A stretch of 64,000 nucleotides of DNA from Chitinophagaceae bacterium 26-R-25 (GCA_029906195.1 JARWSJ010000001.1:1984001-2048000), one strand, 5' to 3'; counted from the first letter of the stretch, positions 1 through 9,428 are shown. The notes: a model not told the origin generated them from the letters alone. Translations and numbers: made by a program.

Positions 1-170
1 TTTTTAGAAAAGTCAATTACAATATCGCCAAATGTGTGGGACAATTTTTCAAATCTGTCGGCATCCTTTGCAAACAGATCTTTCATCTTAGTACTCTTAA
101 TGTCGTTATCCTTGTGTTGTTGAAGCGACTTCCATGCATTTGTCTGCGTTGGTGATACTGTAGGTAACAT
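1..170 (-). CDS. pgi: Glucose-6-phosphate isomerase, N-terminal part (cut by window edge)
   Basis: The gene runs off the left edge; only the first 56 codons are visible, read leftward from an ATG at 170-168. The peptide starts MLPTVSPTQTNAWKSL and continues LFAKDADRFEKLS, which matches the N-terminal helical segment of glucose-6-phosphate isomerases (NPTxTxAWxxL, then LFAxDxxRFxxFS). Known role of the family: cytoplasmic interconversion of glucose-6-phosphate and fructose-6-phosphate in glycolysis and gluconeogenesis. The catalytic residues lie outside the window. The call rests on N-terminal resemblance only. The 129-bp gap to the threonine aldolase stop would hold its promoter. Confidence 0.85.
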   Translation of the reverse strand, partial: MLPTVSPTQTNAWKSLQQHKDNDIKSTKMKDLFAKDADRFEKLSHTFGDIVIDFSK

Positions 171-299
171 AACTATGATAGTTTTTAAGTTATAAGTTTT
201 GAGTTCTGATTTGTCAGTTGCGTCGAAAACTTTCAAGGTATAAATGTAAAATTTCCGCCGTTTTTTTGTTGCTGATTATTATCAATATCTGCACCAAAT

Positions 300-1319
300 T
301 TATAGAGTAATTGTATTGATCACATCTAAAGTCTGGCGTACCATGGCTTCGGACACGTCGAGGTGTGTAACAATGCGCACATGCGTTTCCGATATTGGAA
401 TGCAGGCGATCTGATGTTGCTTTAATGTATCTGCAAAAGCCTTTGCAGTAAAGGGTTTCTTAATTTCGAAGATCAGAATATTCGTTTCAACGGGCATAAT
501 GTTCCCAACAAAACTTTTGGTACTCAGCGCGGTTGCAATTTGTTTGGCATGTGTATGATCGAGCTCAAGCCTGCTGACGTTGTTTTTCAAAGCATATAAA
601 CCTGTCGCTGCCATATAGCCGGCTTGTCTCATTCCTCCGCCCAAAACTTTTCTAACGCGCCTGGCTTTGTTGATGAAAGCTTTTGAACCTATAAGAATGC
701 TGCCTATCGGGCAACCGAGTCCTTTATTCAAACAAATGGAAATGCTGTCAAATACTTCACCGTATTGTGCAGGGGTTTCTTTTTTGGCGACCAGCGCATT
801 AAAGAGTCTTGCACCATCAAGGTGCAGTTGCAGGTTATTATCGGTACAAACTTTTCTGATCTTTTTGATTTCTTCAAAATCGTAGCACGAACCGCCGCCC
901 CTGTTGGAAGTGTTTTCAAGACAAACGAGTGAAGTTCTGGCCTTATGCACATCGTCCGGATTGATGGCTTCGGCAACTTGCTCAGCCGTTATTCTACCGT
1001 TGTTGCCTTCTATTGGTCTTGCCTGCGAAGATGAATTGAACGCTATTCCACCGCCTTCGTAAATATAAACGTGTGCGTTTTTCTCACAAATCACTTCATC
1101 ACCGGGTTGTGTGTGGCATTTGATGGCGATCTGGTTACTCATTGTTCCGGATGGACAATACAGTGCGGCTTCCTTTCCAAAAAGTGTCGCAGCATATTCC
1201 TGTAATTCGTTTACGGTGGCATCTTCCCCAAACACATCATCGCCCACTTGCGCATTCATCATGGCATCCAGCATTGCAGGTGTTGGCTTCGTAAAAGTAT
1301 CCGAACGAAAGTCTATCAT
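300..1319 (-). CDS. ltaE: Low-specificity L-threonine aldolase (PLP-dependent)
   Basis: This is a 339-residue fold-type I PLP enzyme that cleaves L-threonine or L-allo-threonine to glycine and acetaldehyde in the cytoplasm. The start is ATG at 1319, giving [13 protein letters not shown], the usual beginning of the family (DLRSDTVT). The 35 codons upstream in the same frame read through an intergenic repeat and are not taken as coding. Visible motifs: GDDVFGED (about 27-33), HLDGARL (about 166-172) and the PLP-lysine context [14 protein letters not shown] with K199. Length is normal for the family. It lies downstream of secDF on the same strand, but a repeat-filled gap with a terminator separates them. 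Confidence 0.9.
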   Translation of the reverse strand: MIDFRSDTFTKPTPAMLDAMMNAQVGDDVFGEDATVNELQEYAATLFGKEAALYCPSGTMSNQIAIKCHTQPGDEVICEKNAHVYIYEGGGIAFNSSSQARPIEGNNGRITAEQVAEAINPDDVHKARTSLVCLENTSNRGGGSCYDFEEIKKIRKVCTDNNLQLHLDGARLFNALVAKKETPAQYGEVFDSISICLNKGLGCPIGSILIGSKAFINKARRVRKVLGGGMRQAGYMAATGLYALKNNVSRLELDHTHAKQIATALSTKSFVGNIMPVETNILIFEIKKPFTAKAFADTLKQHQIACIPISETHVRIVTHLDVSEAMVRQTLDVINTITL

Positions 1320-1350
1320 GGTGTGAGTTGTTATGGAGACACGAAAATAA

Positions 1351-1465
1351 ACTGAATAATTGAATAACTGAATAATTGAAAAGCAAAACGCCGAATGCCT
1401 AACGCGAGGCCCTGCGTTAAGCATTATGCATTTGGCGTTAGGCCCATTCAGTTATTCAATTATTA
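1351..1465. repeat. Nested inverted repeat: AACTGAAT-type arms around GCCTAAC-type arms
   Basis: The outer arms (1351-1380 and 1447-1465) are built of ACTGAATA/ATTGAATA units and pair with each other. Inside them, 1387-1405 (AACGCC..GCCTAACGC) pairs with 1414-1440 (GCGTTAAGC..GGCGTTA). Two sequence-unrelated repeat families are therefore nested in one gap between the secDF terminator and the threonine aldolase start. It is non-coding by position and composition. Confidence 0.85.
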
Positions 1466-1499
1466 GAAACAAAACAGCCCCCGAAAACCGGAGGCTGCT
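1465..1499 (-). terminator. Rho-independent terminator of secDF
   Basis: On the minus strand the hairpin CAGCCTCCG-GTTTT-CGGGGGCTG (one mismatch, 1475-1497) is followed by TTTTGTTT. It starts 28 bp beyond the secDF stop codon and fits an intrinsic terminator. Confidence 0.8.
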
Positions 1500-1526
1500 T
1501 TGTTATATAATCTCTCTAAAAGATAA

Positions 1527-4500
1527 TTATGATTTTGCTGTAGTCGTCGCTGCAGGTGCAGTAGACTTAGGCTCGTGGTGCATCAAGTCTGCTTCTCCTA
1601 ATGGTTTGTTTTTGCCGAAATCCACAAGGATCGGAGCAGCAACAAAGATAGAAGAATACGTACCAGTGATAACACCGATCAACATTGCGAACGCAAATCC
1701 TTTTGTTACTTCACCACCTACCAGGAACAGGATAAGGATGGTTAAGAATACAGTTAAGGAAGTCATGATCGTACGACTCAATGTATCGTTGATTGATTTA
1801 TTGATGATCTGACCTCTTGTTGCGCCTCTCATGTTTTTAGCATTCTCACGCACACGGTCAAATACGATTACCGTATCGTTCATTGAGAAACCAATTACCG
1901 TAAGGATCGCAGCGATAAAGTGCTGGTCGATCTCCAATGGGAACGGTACAATGTTTTTAAAGAATGAGAACACCGCCAATGTTACCAATACGTCGTGCAA
2001 CAAAGAGAAGATTGTACCCAAAGAGAATCTCCAGTCGCGGAAACGTAAGAAGATATAGATCGCAATGATCAGCAATGACCAGAACGTAGCCCATTTAGCA
2101 CCGCTCTTCAAGTCATCAGAGATTGTTGGACTTACTTTCTTAGAACCTTGCAGGTTTTTCTTTACGAAATCATCGTGGGATATGTTTGCAGCAAGGAATG
2201 GTTTCAAACCTTCGTACAATTTGTTTTGTACAAGAGTATCTGTGCTCAAACCTTCCTGATGAATCAGGTAATCCGTAGTGATGTCCAAATGGCTATTGTC
2301 ACCATAAGTTTTGATCAATGGGAACTTACCGAATTCTTTATCCAATGCGTTTCTCACATCATCAGCGTGAACTGGTTTGTCAAATTTCACGATGTAGCTA
2401 CGACCACCGCTGAACTCAACACCTTCGTTGAAGCCATTGAAGACAGCACTAACACCAAGAATCAACACTACAACAGAGATCGCGTAAGCAACTTTTCTGT
2501 ACTCAACAAATTTGTAAGCCGCGTGCTTGAATACTTTGCGCGAAATATTTGTAAAGTAGTTGAAGTGACGTTGTTTCTGAGTATAGAAATCAGTGATCAA
2601 ACGTGATACAAGGATACCGCAGAACAATGACAACAGGATACCAAGGATTTGCGTAGTCGCGAAACCTTTTACCGGACCCAAGCCAAAGTAGAACAATATT
2701 AATGCAGTCAGCAAAGTAGTAACGTGCGCATCCAATACCGGAGGTAATGAACGGCGGTAGCCATCTTTTACAGCCTGGTGATAATTTTTACCTTTTGTAA
2801 GTTCCTCTTTGATACGCTCAAAGATGATTACGTTCGTATCCACGGCCATACCGATGGTCAATACCAGACCGGCAATACCAGGAGCTGTCAACGTAGCACC
2901 CAATGCGCTCAATACACCGATCGTGAACAACAAGTTCAGGATAAGGGCGATGTTAGCCACCCAACCTGCTGTGTTATAATAGATCAGCATTAAAGCGAAG
3001 ATTACAATAAATGATATAGCGAACGCCATAGTACCACCTTTGATGGCTTCTTTACCCAAAGTAGGTCCTACAACTTGTTCTTGTACGATTTTAGCAGGAG
3101 CATCCAGTTTACCACTCTTAAGAATGTTTGCCAGATCCTGACCTTCAGCTGCAGTGAAGTTTCCAGAGATAGAAGAACGACCGCCTGTGATAGGTTCGTT
3201 TACATTTGGAGCAGAATAAACGATGTCATCCAGCACGATAGCAATAGAACGGCCAACGTTGTCGCCAGTCATTTTTGCCCAAACCTTCTCACCTTGTTTA
3301 TTCATATCCATGCTAACCGTAACCTGACCAGCGCTCATTGGATTGTAATCCTGATTAGCATCAGTGATCACTTCACCTTCCAATTTAGCTTTGGTTGTTC
3401 CAGGTACAGTTTTGATAGCGTATACCGGTAAATATTCAGATACCTTACCAGTTTCTTTGTTTTTCTCCGCCATGCCATACAGGAATTTCAAATCAGCAGG
3501 CAGGCTGTTTTTTACAGCTGGGCTGTTGAAATACAAATTAGCCGCTGAAGTGTCTTTCACGCTCACCATAGCAACATATGGAGCAAGGTCCATTTTGTCG
3601 CCTTGTTTTTGAGGGAAAAGGAACTGAACTGAAGCGAATAAAGGATGCTCGAGTTTCAATTGCTCAGGCGTTTTTGCCGCAGCAGCAGTGTTTTGAGCAC
3701 CACCTTTCATCTGTTCAGACAAAGATTTAGTTGTATCATGAGCAGCAGTTACGCTTGTATCAGCTTTTACAGCAGTAGTGTCAGCAGCTTTACCACCTTT
3801 TAAGGTAGTAGCCAGCGCCTCATCTGCGGCAACAACTGAATTTGCGATCTCGCTCAGTTTGTATACTTCCCAGAACTGAAGGTTCGCAGTGCTTTGCAAG
3901 TATTTTCTAACCCTGTCCGGATCAGTTGCACCAGCAAGCTCAACAGTGATGATACCTTTGTTTTCGTCAAGGTTGATGTTAGGCTGTGCCACACCAAACT
4001 TGTCAATACGCTTGCTTAATACCTGGAAAGTCTGCTTCATAGCAGCACTTGCCTGATCGCGTATATAGCTGATCGTTGCATCGTCAGATGCGTTTGCTTT
4101 TAATTTGTTACGTGTGCTGTTGGAGAACAAAGGAGCAAGCGGCAAACCCGGATTTTGCTCTTTGTATACCTTTGCAAAAAGAGTGATGAAGTCGGTAGCA
4201 CTAGTAGATTTCTGGTGTACTGCTTCTTCAATGGCTTTTTTCAATGCAGGGTCTCCCGGATTGTTACTTAAACCTTTGATAAGGCCATCCAAAGCGACAT
4301 CCATTGTTACGTTGATGCCACCTTGTAAGTCAAGACCAAAAAGCAATTCACTTTCTTTTGCCTTCTGATAACTTTGACCCCACCAGGTAATTTTTTGATC
4401 ACGGGTACTGTCTAACAAATGTTGCAATCGTTCTTTCTTAATATCATCCAGTGAATCCTCATAAAGGGCTTGCGCTTCTTTATTTCCAGGATATTTTGCC

Positions 4501-4646
4501 TCAGCCGTTTGGTAATTGGTTTTTACATAACGGAGTGCCTTTTCTTCCATGGCTTTTTCGTGACTGTTCACAAACCAAGTAAAGGAAAGCTGGTAAAGGG
4601 ATATTAAAATCAAAAAAGCAGCAAAAATGCTTACCAAACTTCTCAT
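1527..4646 (-). CDS. secDF: Protein translocase subunit SecDF (fused SecD-SecF)
   Basis: This 1039-residue inner-membrane protein joins SecD and SecF, the usual arrangement in Bacteroidota. The family uses the proton gradient to help pull exported proteins through SecYEG. The N-terminus (MRSLVSIFAAFLILISLY) is TM1. The SecD part shows LDLQGGINVTMDV and the TM4 motif AGLVLTIGMAVDTNVIIFER; after about residue 740 the SecF part shows GVEFSGG and TVIGFSMNDTVIVFDRVRE. A long, poorly conserved Ala/Lys/Thr-rich insert near residues 280-330 lies in the periplasmic P1 region. The C-terminus ends in an Ala/Thr-rich tail (STAPAATTTAKS). The gene stands alone, with a terminator behind it. Confidence 0.97.
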   Translation of the reverse strand: MRSLVSIFAAFLILISLYQLSFTWFVNSHEKAMEEKALRYVKTNYQTAEAKYPGNKEAQALYEDSLDDIKKERLQHLLDSTRDQKITWWGQSYQKAKESELLFGLDLQGGINVTMDVALDGLIKGLSNNPGDPALKKAIEEAVHQKSTSATDFITLFAKVYKEQNPGLPLAPLFSNSTRNKLKANASDDATISYIRDQASAAMKQTFQVLSKRIDKFGVAQPNINLDENKGIITVELAGATDPDRVRKYLQSTANLQFWEVYKLSEIANSVVAADEALATTLKGGKAADTTAVKADTSVTAAHDTTKSLSEQMKGGAQNTAAAAKTPEQLKLEHPLFASVQFLFPQKQGDKMDLAPYVAMVSVKDTSAANLYFNSPAVKNSLPADLKFLYGMAEKNKETGKVSEYLPVYAIKTVPGTTKAKLEGEVITDANQDYNPMSAGQVTVSMDMNKQGEKVWAKMTGDNVGRSIAIVLDDIVYSAPNVNEPITGGRSSISGNFTAAEGQDLANILKSGKLDAPAKIVQEQVVGPTLGKEAIKGGTMAFAISFIVIFALMLIYYNTAGWVANIALILNLLFTIGVLSALGATLTAPGIAGLVLTIGMAVDTNVIIFERIKEELTKGKNYHQAVKDGYRRSLPPVLDAHVTTLLTALILFYFGLGPVKGFATTQILGILLSLFCGILVSRLITDFYTQKQRHFNYFTNISRKVFKHAAYKFVEYRKVAYAISVVVLILGVSAVFNGFNEGVEFSGGRSYIVKFDKPVHADDVRNALDKEFGKFPLIKTYGDNSHLDITTDYLIHQEGLSTDTLVQNKLYEGLKPFLAANISHDDFVKKNLQGSKKVSPTISDDLKSGAKWATFWSLLIIAIYIFLRFRDWRFSLGTIFSLLHDVLVTLAVFSFFKNIVPFPLEIDQHFIAAILTVIGFSMNDTVIVFDRVRENAKNMRGATRGQIINKSINDTLSRTIMTSLTVFLTILILFLVGGEVTKGFAFAMLIGVITGTYSSIFVAAPILVDFGKNKPLGEADLMHHEPKSTAPAATTTAKS

Positions 4647-4764
4647 TGAGATTCTTTGTTACGTTTACGAATTTTTTAAAGAGTGGCAAATATAGGATTT
4701 ACAATGAAATTTTGGCATATACAACCAATATTCTTATTATATAGGCTCAATGCCCGGGAATAGG

Positions 4765-4772
4765 TAAATTTG
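4765..4772 (+). promoter_or_regulatory. Possible Bacteroidota -7 element (TAAATTTG)
   Basis: TAAATTTG fits the TAnnTTTG -7 consensus and lies 35 bp before the ATG at 4807. No clear TTG -33 partner is seen at 19-21 bp, so this is tentative. Confidence 0.3.
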
Positions 4773-4806
4773 AAAGAAGAACTTTCTTTTTTAAAAGACC
4801 AACAAA

Positions 4807-6135
4807 ATGCACCCGATTCTTAAAATTTATCCGATGGCCGCGTTGGCTTTTTGCTGCGCCTGTGGTCATGCCAAAAAAGCACAATCCGTCGAAATTAACT
4901 TGCCGGTAGCAGACAGCAGCCTGGTTAGTGAGACCGAAAATGACGCTCAAAATTCTTCAGATAAATTAATAGAAAATATATTAAGGGCTTATCCACAATA
5001 TTTTGATTCTATTCTTCCGAAAAAGAAAGACCTCAAGCTCCAGATCATTTATACCGCGATTGATAGAAATAAAAAAAACGAGCCTTCGTTTGTCAGCCAT
5101 TATTTTAATGTAAATGCTGACAATTACTTCTACCCTGCGTCGACGGTAAAAATGCCCGTTGCACTTTTGGCGCTCCAAAAACTCAACGAGCTAAATATTA
5201 AAGGTGTGGATAAAAATACCAGCTTTATCACCGAAACAGGTTTTGAAGGTGAAACACCGGTTTACAATGACCCAAATTCTCCGGATGGTCGGCCAACGAT
5301 TGCAAACTATGTACGGAAAATATTCCTGGTGAGTGACAATGACGCCTATAATCGCTTGTATGAATTTCTTGGCCAGGAGTACATTAACGATCATCTACAT
5401 GCGATGGGCTACAATAGTTCCTGTATTGTTCATCGCCTGGAAGTTTCCATGAATGAGGAGCAGCACAGAAATACGAATCCTGTCAAGTTTTTAGACTCTT
5501 CAGATAATGTTTTGTATTCCCAACCCCTGCAAAGAAGCAATTTCGTTTACCCCGACCGACATGATTCTGTAGCAAACGCATACTACAAAAATGGAGAGTT
5601 GATCAACCAACCAATGAATTTCTCACGCAAAAACAAAGTAAGTCTGCAGGACCTTACCAATATTCTAAAGAGTATCCTTTTCCCACAAGAAGTTGCTCCG
5701 AACCAGCGATTCAACCTGACGGAAGATGATTATTCACTCGTAAAAAAATATATGTCGCAATTTCCGGGCGAGACGACTTTTCCGCAATATGACACCACTG
5801 AATTTTATGATGCGTACGTAAAACTCTTAAAATATGGCAGCGGAAAAGGCACGTTGCCAAAGCAAATCCGCATATTTAATAAGGAAGGCGATGCGTATGG
5901 TTTTCTTACAGACATTGCGTACATCGCAGACTTTGAGAACAATATTGAATTCATGCTAAGCGCCACGATCTATTGCAACAGTGACGGCGTGATGAATGAC
6001 GATCATTACGACTACGACACGGTTGGTTATCCATATTTAAAACACTTGGGCGAAGTCTTCTACAACTACGAACTGCAACGCAAAAGAAAGCACGCACCGG
6101 ATCTCTCAACATTCAAAATAGCTTACGACAAGTAG
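4807..6135 (+). CDS. Beta-lactamase-fold serine hydrolase, probable lipoprotein
   Basis: A 442-residue exported protein with the three sequence boxes of class A beta-lactamase-like enzymes: SxxK (S112-T-V-K115 in YPASTVKMP), SDN (S176-D-N178) and a KTG-like NKEGDAYG late in the chain. The N-terminus has a hydrophobic stretch ending in CCACG, so a lipid anchor is plausible although the lipobox is not canonical. Family members include beta-lactamases, D-Ala-D-Ala peptidases and hydrolases of unknown substrate. This protein is longer than a typical class A enzyme (about 290 residues), so cell-wall or unknown substrates are as likely as antibiotics. It is transcribed alone, divergent from secDF. 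Confidence 0.8.
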   Translation: MHPILKIYPMAALAFCCACGHAKKAQSVEINLPVADSSLVSETENDAQNSSDKLIENILRAYPQYFDSILPKKKDLKLQIIYTAIDRNKKNEPSFVSHYFNVNADNYFYPASTVKMPVALLALQKLNELNIKGVDKNTSFITETGFEGETPVYNDPNSPDGRPTIANYVRKIFLVSDNDAYNRLYEFLGQEYINDHLHAMGYNSSCIVHRLEVSMNEEQHRNTNPVKFLDSSDNVLYSQPLQRSNFVYPDRHDSVANAYYKNGELINQPMNFSRKNKVSLQDLTNILKSILFPQEVAPNQRFNLTEDDYSLVKKYMSQFPGETTFPQYDTTEFYDAYVKLLKYGSGKGTLPKQIRIFNKEGDAYGFLTDIAYIADFENNIEFMLSATIYCNSDGVMNDDHYDYDTVGYPYLKHLGEVFYNYELQRKRKHAPDLSTFKIAYDK

Positions 6136-6148
6136 CACTCCGGATTTA

Positions 6149-6311
6149 GTTTCACGCGGCGAACGCGGAGGAGCAACGACACAGCGGTCCCTTATGTATG
6201 ACCACGGGTATTATTACTGCACCCTAAAAATTGCAGAAGCCTGTGCCTTTACATGAAATGCGCTGCGTCGCCGCTTCACTGCGCTCGCCGCGAGAAATCT
6301 TCGCGTGAAAC
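6149..6311. repeat. Inverted repeat with TTTCACGCGGCG arms filling a convergent gap
   Basis: The left arm GTTTCACGCGGCGAACGC (6149-6166) pairs imperfectly with 6281-6311 (GCGCTCGCCGCGAGA..TCGCGTGAAAC). The right arm ends 2 bp from the stop codon of the minus-strand ABM gene. A related GCGCCCGCCGCGTGAAAC string occurs near 56910-56930. Confidence 0.65.
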
Positions 6312-6312
6312 A

Positions 6313-6657
6313 TCAGTCATGAAACGCCTTGCTGTCCGCTGGAGATTCTTCTCTGCTGAACATGCCGTAATCTCTTTTAACTTCTGCTATGCGGAGGTGG
6401 TAGTCTTTGAAAATATGTGAGCGTCCCTCTGATTGTGCATGTCGATGGGCTTCGACATTTCGCCACTTTTTAATTGCCTCTTCGTTTTCCCAAAATGAAA
6501 GCGATAATAACTTTTGCGGATCGGCAAGACTTTGAAATCTTTCGATGGAAATAAACCCTGGAATATCTGCCAGCAGGGGCTTTAACGATGCCGCTATCGC
6601 AAGGTATTCGTCCTTTTCATGCTCATTTGGAATCACTTCGAAAATTACTGCTATCAT
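6313..6657 (-). CDS. Antibiotic biosynthesis monooxygenase (ABM) domain protein
   Basis: A 114-residue single-domain protein of the ABM dimeric alpha/beta-barrel family, starting MIAVIFEVIPNEHEKDEYL, with LADIPGFISIERF and LLSLSFWENEEAIKKW as the hallmark strands. Family members are small monooxygenases without a bound cofactor, or haem-degrading enzymes; the substrate here cannot be read from sequence. It lies 14 bp downstream of the P450 gene on the same strand, so the two are very likely co-transcribed and may act on the same small molecule. The final 20 residues are polar and probably a flexible tail. Confidence 0.8.
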   Translation of the reverse strand: MIAVIFEVIPNEHEKDEYLAIAASLKPLLADIPGFISIERFQSLADPQKLLSLSFWENEEAIKKWRNVEAHRHAQSEGRSHIFKDYHLRIAEVKRDYGMFSREESPADSKAFHD

Positions 6658-6671
6658 AATATCTGATTTGT

Positions 6672-7823
6672 TTATTGAAGTTTAATGAACAGACTTTCCG
6701 GAATCCTCACATTGATCAACGGTTCGTACTGAAGCTTTGTTTGCAACAACTTCAAGGATGGATATCTGGCAACAAGCAAAGAGAAAACTTTTGCCGCGAT
6801 ATCAATACAATAATGTTTTGCCAAACACGCATGCCCGCCTGCACCAAAGGTCAAATGTTCATTGTCCGGTCTGTTGATATCAAAGACATTTGGCTGAGGA
6901 AATTTAAGTACATCTCTATTGGCTGCGGCAAGCACTAACAGGATTGTTTCTCCTTTCTTAATTGTGGTCTCTCCTATTAAAATATCGGCTACTGCAATGC
7001 GCCTTGTGTTATGCACCGACGGCTCAAATCGCAATGTTTCGATGACGATTTTCCTGCATAGATTTTCATCGATAGCTATTTCCTGCGCCTTATGTTTATA
7101 TTGTAGCAATTGCCTCAAACCATTTACCAGCAACCCTCTACCGGCATCGTAGCTCTGAATGAGCAGTCCGATAAAATTACTCACCAGTATTGTGAGCATT
7201 TCCCTTTCATCAAGTTTGGTCATGGATGCAAGATGTTTTATTTCTTGTTTCGTAAGCAACCTTTCCGCGAAATGACAATTAACCATTTCGTAAGCCCTGT
7301 TTATAATCGCTGAAGTATTTTCGAAACTCCTTTCATCATTTATTGCACCCATCAGTTTTACAAGCGACGAAATATTTTCCACAAGAAAAACTTCATCTTC
7401 ATTCGGAAAGTCAAAACCTTTTACAATGAGAGTTGGAAAAAGTTTTCTACTGACAACGGCCCAATCAACCGAATGCAGACCTCTTGCCTTTTCTATTCCG
7501 GAAAATAACAGGTCCGGGATCGAAACATTTTTCAGCTTATCAAACAAATAAAATGCAACAGTTTTTAACGCTTGATGTTGGGGTGGATTACTAAGCCGCA
7601 CAAGGTTCGCGGAAATTGAGTCAATTGTTGCATCCACACTGAAATGCTTTACTGACGGTATGTGCGCATTTTCATCACTTAATATTTTCAAACATGGTTC
7701 GTAAGCATATACTGCCCAAATTTTATTCGCATTGTCCCAATATACGGGATTGTGCAAAAGACATTCTTCATATAACGAATATGGATCAGCTAGTTGCGAT
7801 TGTGGCTGCAAAGTGTTGATCAT
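6672..7823 (-). CDS. Cytochrome P450
   Basis: A soluble bacterial P450 of 383 residues when started at ATG 7823 (MINTLQPQSQLADPYSLY); an upstream in-frame ATG at 7871 would add 16 residues rich in Cys and Phe that look like leader. Key motifs: ExxR in ETLRFEP (E262-R265) and the haem loop FGAGGHACLA with ligand C333. The I-helix reads IQSYDAGRGLL where AGxxTT is usual, so the conserved threonine of the oxygen-activation relay is Ala/Gly. Substrate unknown. It needs a ferredoxin or similar donor, and none is encoded nearby. It forms a probable operon with the ABM gene and diverges from an ArsR-type regulator. Confidence 0.93.
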   Translation of the reverse strand: MINTLQPQSQLADPYSLYEECLLHNPVYWDNANKIWAVYAYEPCLKILSDENAHIPSVKHFSVDATIDSISANLVRLSNPPQHQALKTVAFYLFDKLKNVSIPDLLFSGIEKARGLHSVDWAVVSRKLFPTLIVKGFDFPNEDEVFLVENISSLVKLMGAINDERSFENTSAIINRAYEMVNCHFAERLLTKQEIKHLASMTKLDEREMLTILVSNFIGLLIQSYDAGRGLLVNGLRQLLQYKHKAQEIAIDENLCRKIVIETLRFEPSVHNTRRIAVADILIGETTIKKGETILLVLAAANRDVLKFPQPNVFDINRPDNEHLTFGAGGHACLAKHYCIDIAAKVFSLLVARYPSLKLLQTKLQYEPLINVRIPESLFIKLQ

Positions 7824-7900
7824 GATGAAGTTTTTTCTTTCACAAAAATGGCATAAGTTTATCAGGAACACTTCATTCTACACTTAAATGTGATTGTACA

Positions 7901-8581
7901 ATGGAAGAGCAAATTGTAAGGGTATCTTCGTTGATCGGAGACCCTGTGAGGGCAAGGATCCTGTGGGCCTTACTGGATGGGAAAGCATACACGGCAACCG
8001 AACTGGCGATCATGACAGATACTTCTCCACAAAACATAAGTATGCACGTTGCCAAGCTGGTGAACGCCAATTTTTTAAAAGTAGCGTCCCAGGGGCGACA
8101 TAAATATTACACGTTTGCAAGAGATGAAGTTGCTTACGTAATTGAGGCGATGAGCAATTTAATTCCGGCGGGAATGGCGGTCTCACAAAAAAACGAAACG
8201 GATATTTCACCAATCAAATATTGCCGCACCTGCTACGATCACCTTGCAGGAAAAGTTGGCGTGAGCGTGACTGAAAAATTGCTGGAAACAAAAATGATCA
8301 GGCAAGATGGTGATGAATTTTCTGTCACGAAAAAAGGAACTGACTTTTTTAAGAAGTTGGAAATCGACCTGGATACACTGCGACAATGCAGGCGCTTTTT
8401 TGCAAAGCCATGCCTTGATTGGAGTGAAAGAAAATATCATATGGCCGGCTCTCTTGGTGCAGCCCTGTTGAATAAAATGCTGACTAGCGACTGGATACGA
8501 AGAACCAGAGAATCAAGAGCCATCATCGTAACAACCCGGGGGCAAAAAGCTTTTCTTGAATACTTTAACATGAAAGTGTAA
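7901..8581 (+). CDS. ArsR-type winged-helix transcriptional regulator
   Basis: A 226-residue regulator with an N-terminal winged helix (about 1-90): LIGDPVRARILWALLDG, then recognition-helix region TSPQNISMHVAKLVNANFL and wing QGRHKYYTFA. The C-terminal half carries CRTCYDHLAG, a signature of a longer ArsR subgroup with an extra domain after the winged helix. The start at ATG 7901 lies about 77 bp from the P450 start on the other strand, so both promoters share a short divergent region and regulation of the P450-ABM pair is likely (inference). Cysteines in CRTC could bind a metal or a thiol-reactive ligand, but no specific ligand can be named. Confidence 0.88.
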   Translation: MEEQIVRVSSLIGDPVRARILWALLDGKAYTATELAIMTDTSPQNISMHVAKLVNANFLKVASQGRHKYYTFARDEVAYVIEAMSNLIPAGMAVSQKNETDISPIKYCRTCYDHLAGKVGVSVTEKLLETKMIRQDGDEFSVTKKGTDFFKKLEIDLDTLRQCRRFFAKPCLDWSERKYHMAGSLGAALLNKMLTSDWIRRTRESRAIIVTTRGQKAFLEYFNMKV

Positions 8582-8634
8582 GTGCGGATAGCTTTTTCAA
8601 TTCATCGAATCCATAATAGCCATAACTTGCAGCC

Positions 8635-9423
8635 ATGAAGTCGCTTTTTTCTATTCTTTTGGTAGGTATTGTAATCTGTTCCTGTAACAAGGACACGAAC
8701 CAGGTTTCGGAGGGTTCTCAAGCCAAATTAACAGTGGGCAATTTTGTGCTGAATGGAATTCCTCTGGATGTCAGCGTGAGTGGCAAGCCTATTACCTCCC
8801 AGCCCGTTAGCTTTGGGAAATTTTCAGGTGACTCGGCCAATCCTTATACGTTATTCACACCTGGGTTTAGCAATATTAAACTTAGCCCGGCAGGATATCC
8901 CGACAGCAATTTATTGACCAAAAGCAATTTCGTTTTCGGTACCGCGTCGGCATTCAGTTTCTTTCTGTTTGACACGTCGACCCACCCGATAGCATATGTA
9001 GTACAGGATATTCCACAGCTGGTGGACACAGCTGCCAAGGTTCGTTTTTTCAATTTTGTGAAAGGGGGAGAAAAGGATTCGCTTACGGTATACCTGATTC
9101 GCCAATTACTGATACCATTCAAACCAGACACCGTAAATCTAACAAAGTGGCTCACGAATTCTTCAAATAAGCCCAATCAATTATCACGTGCTTACGCAGG
9201 TGTAGATGATATTGACTATAGCGGTTTCAGTACGATAGTGTACCAGGATACGGCATACCATATCCATGTTTATCACAACAATCAACTTCTTGATAGTAGC
9301 CAAAAAGTAGCCATTAACTTGCGCTCCCACTATTCCTTTTTCGCAGTTGGCTCCTACTATTACAACAATTTTACGGACCCGACTCTATATAAGCCTACTA
9401 TAAAAGTGATAAAGAATTATTAG
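8635..9423 (+). CDS. DUF4397-domain lipoprotein
   Basis: A 262-residue lipoprotein with an SPII signal (MKSLFSILLVGIVICSC, Cys 17 as the lipid site) followed by two repeated beta-rich segments: LTVGNFVLNGIPLDVSVSG and VRFFNFVKGGEKDSLTVYL. This pattern (a short Ig-like beta domain describing a small cargo, then AYVVQDIPQ) fits DUF4397, a family of outer-membrane-attached or periplasmic proteins of unknown function common in Bacteroidota. It sits 53 bp after the ArsR gene but is not obviously related to it. Confidence 0.75.
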   Translation: MKSLFSILLVGIVICSCNKDTNQVSEGSQAKLTVGNFVLNGIPLDVSVSGKPITSQPVSFGKFSGDSANPYTLFTPGFSNIKLSPAGYPDSNLLTKSNFVFGTASAFSFFLFDTSTHPIAYVVQDIPQLVDTAAKVRFFNFVKGGEKDSLTVYLIRQLLIPFKPDTVNLTKWLTNSSNKPNQLSRAYAGVDDIDYSGFSTIVYQDTAYHIHVYHNNQLLDSSQKVAINLRSHYSFFAVGSYYYNNFTDPTLYKPTIKVIKNY

Positions 9424-9428
9424 GAGGT

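Noticed and set aside
1320-1424. N-terminal extension of threonine aldolase (35 codons)
   Set aside because: It would be encoded by repeat arms; the family starts at MIDFRSDT.
4807-6135. Antibiotic-resistance beta-lactamase
   Set aside because: Motifs fit the fold, but length and divergence give no basis for naming a drug substrate.
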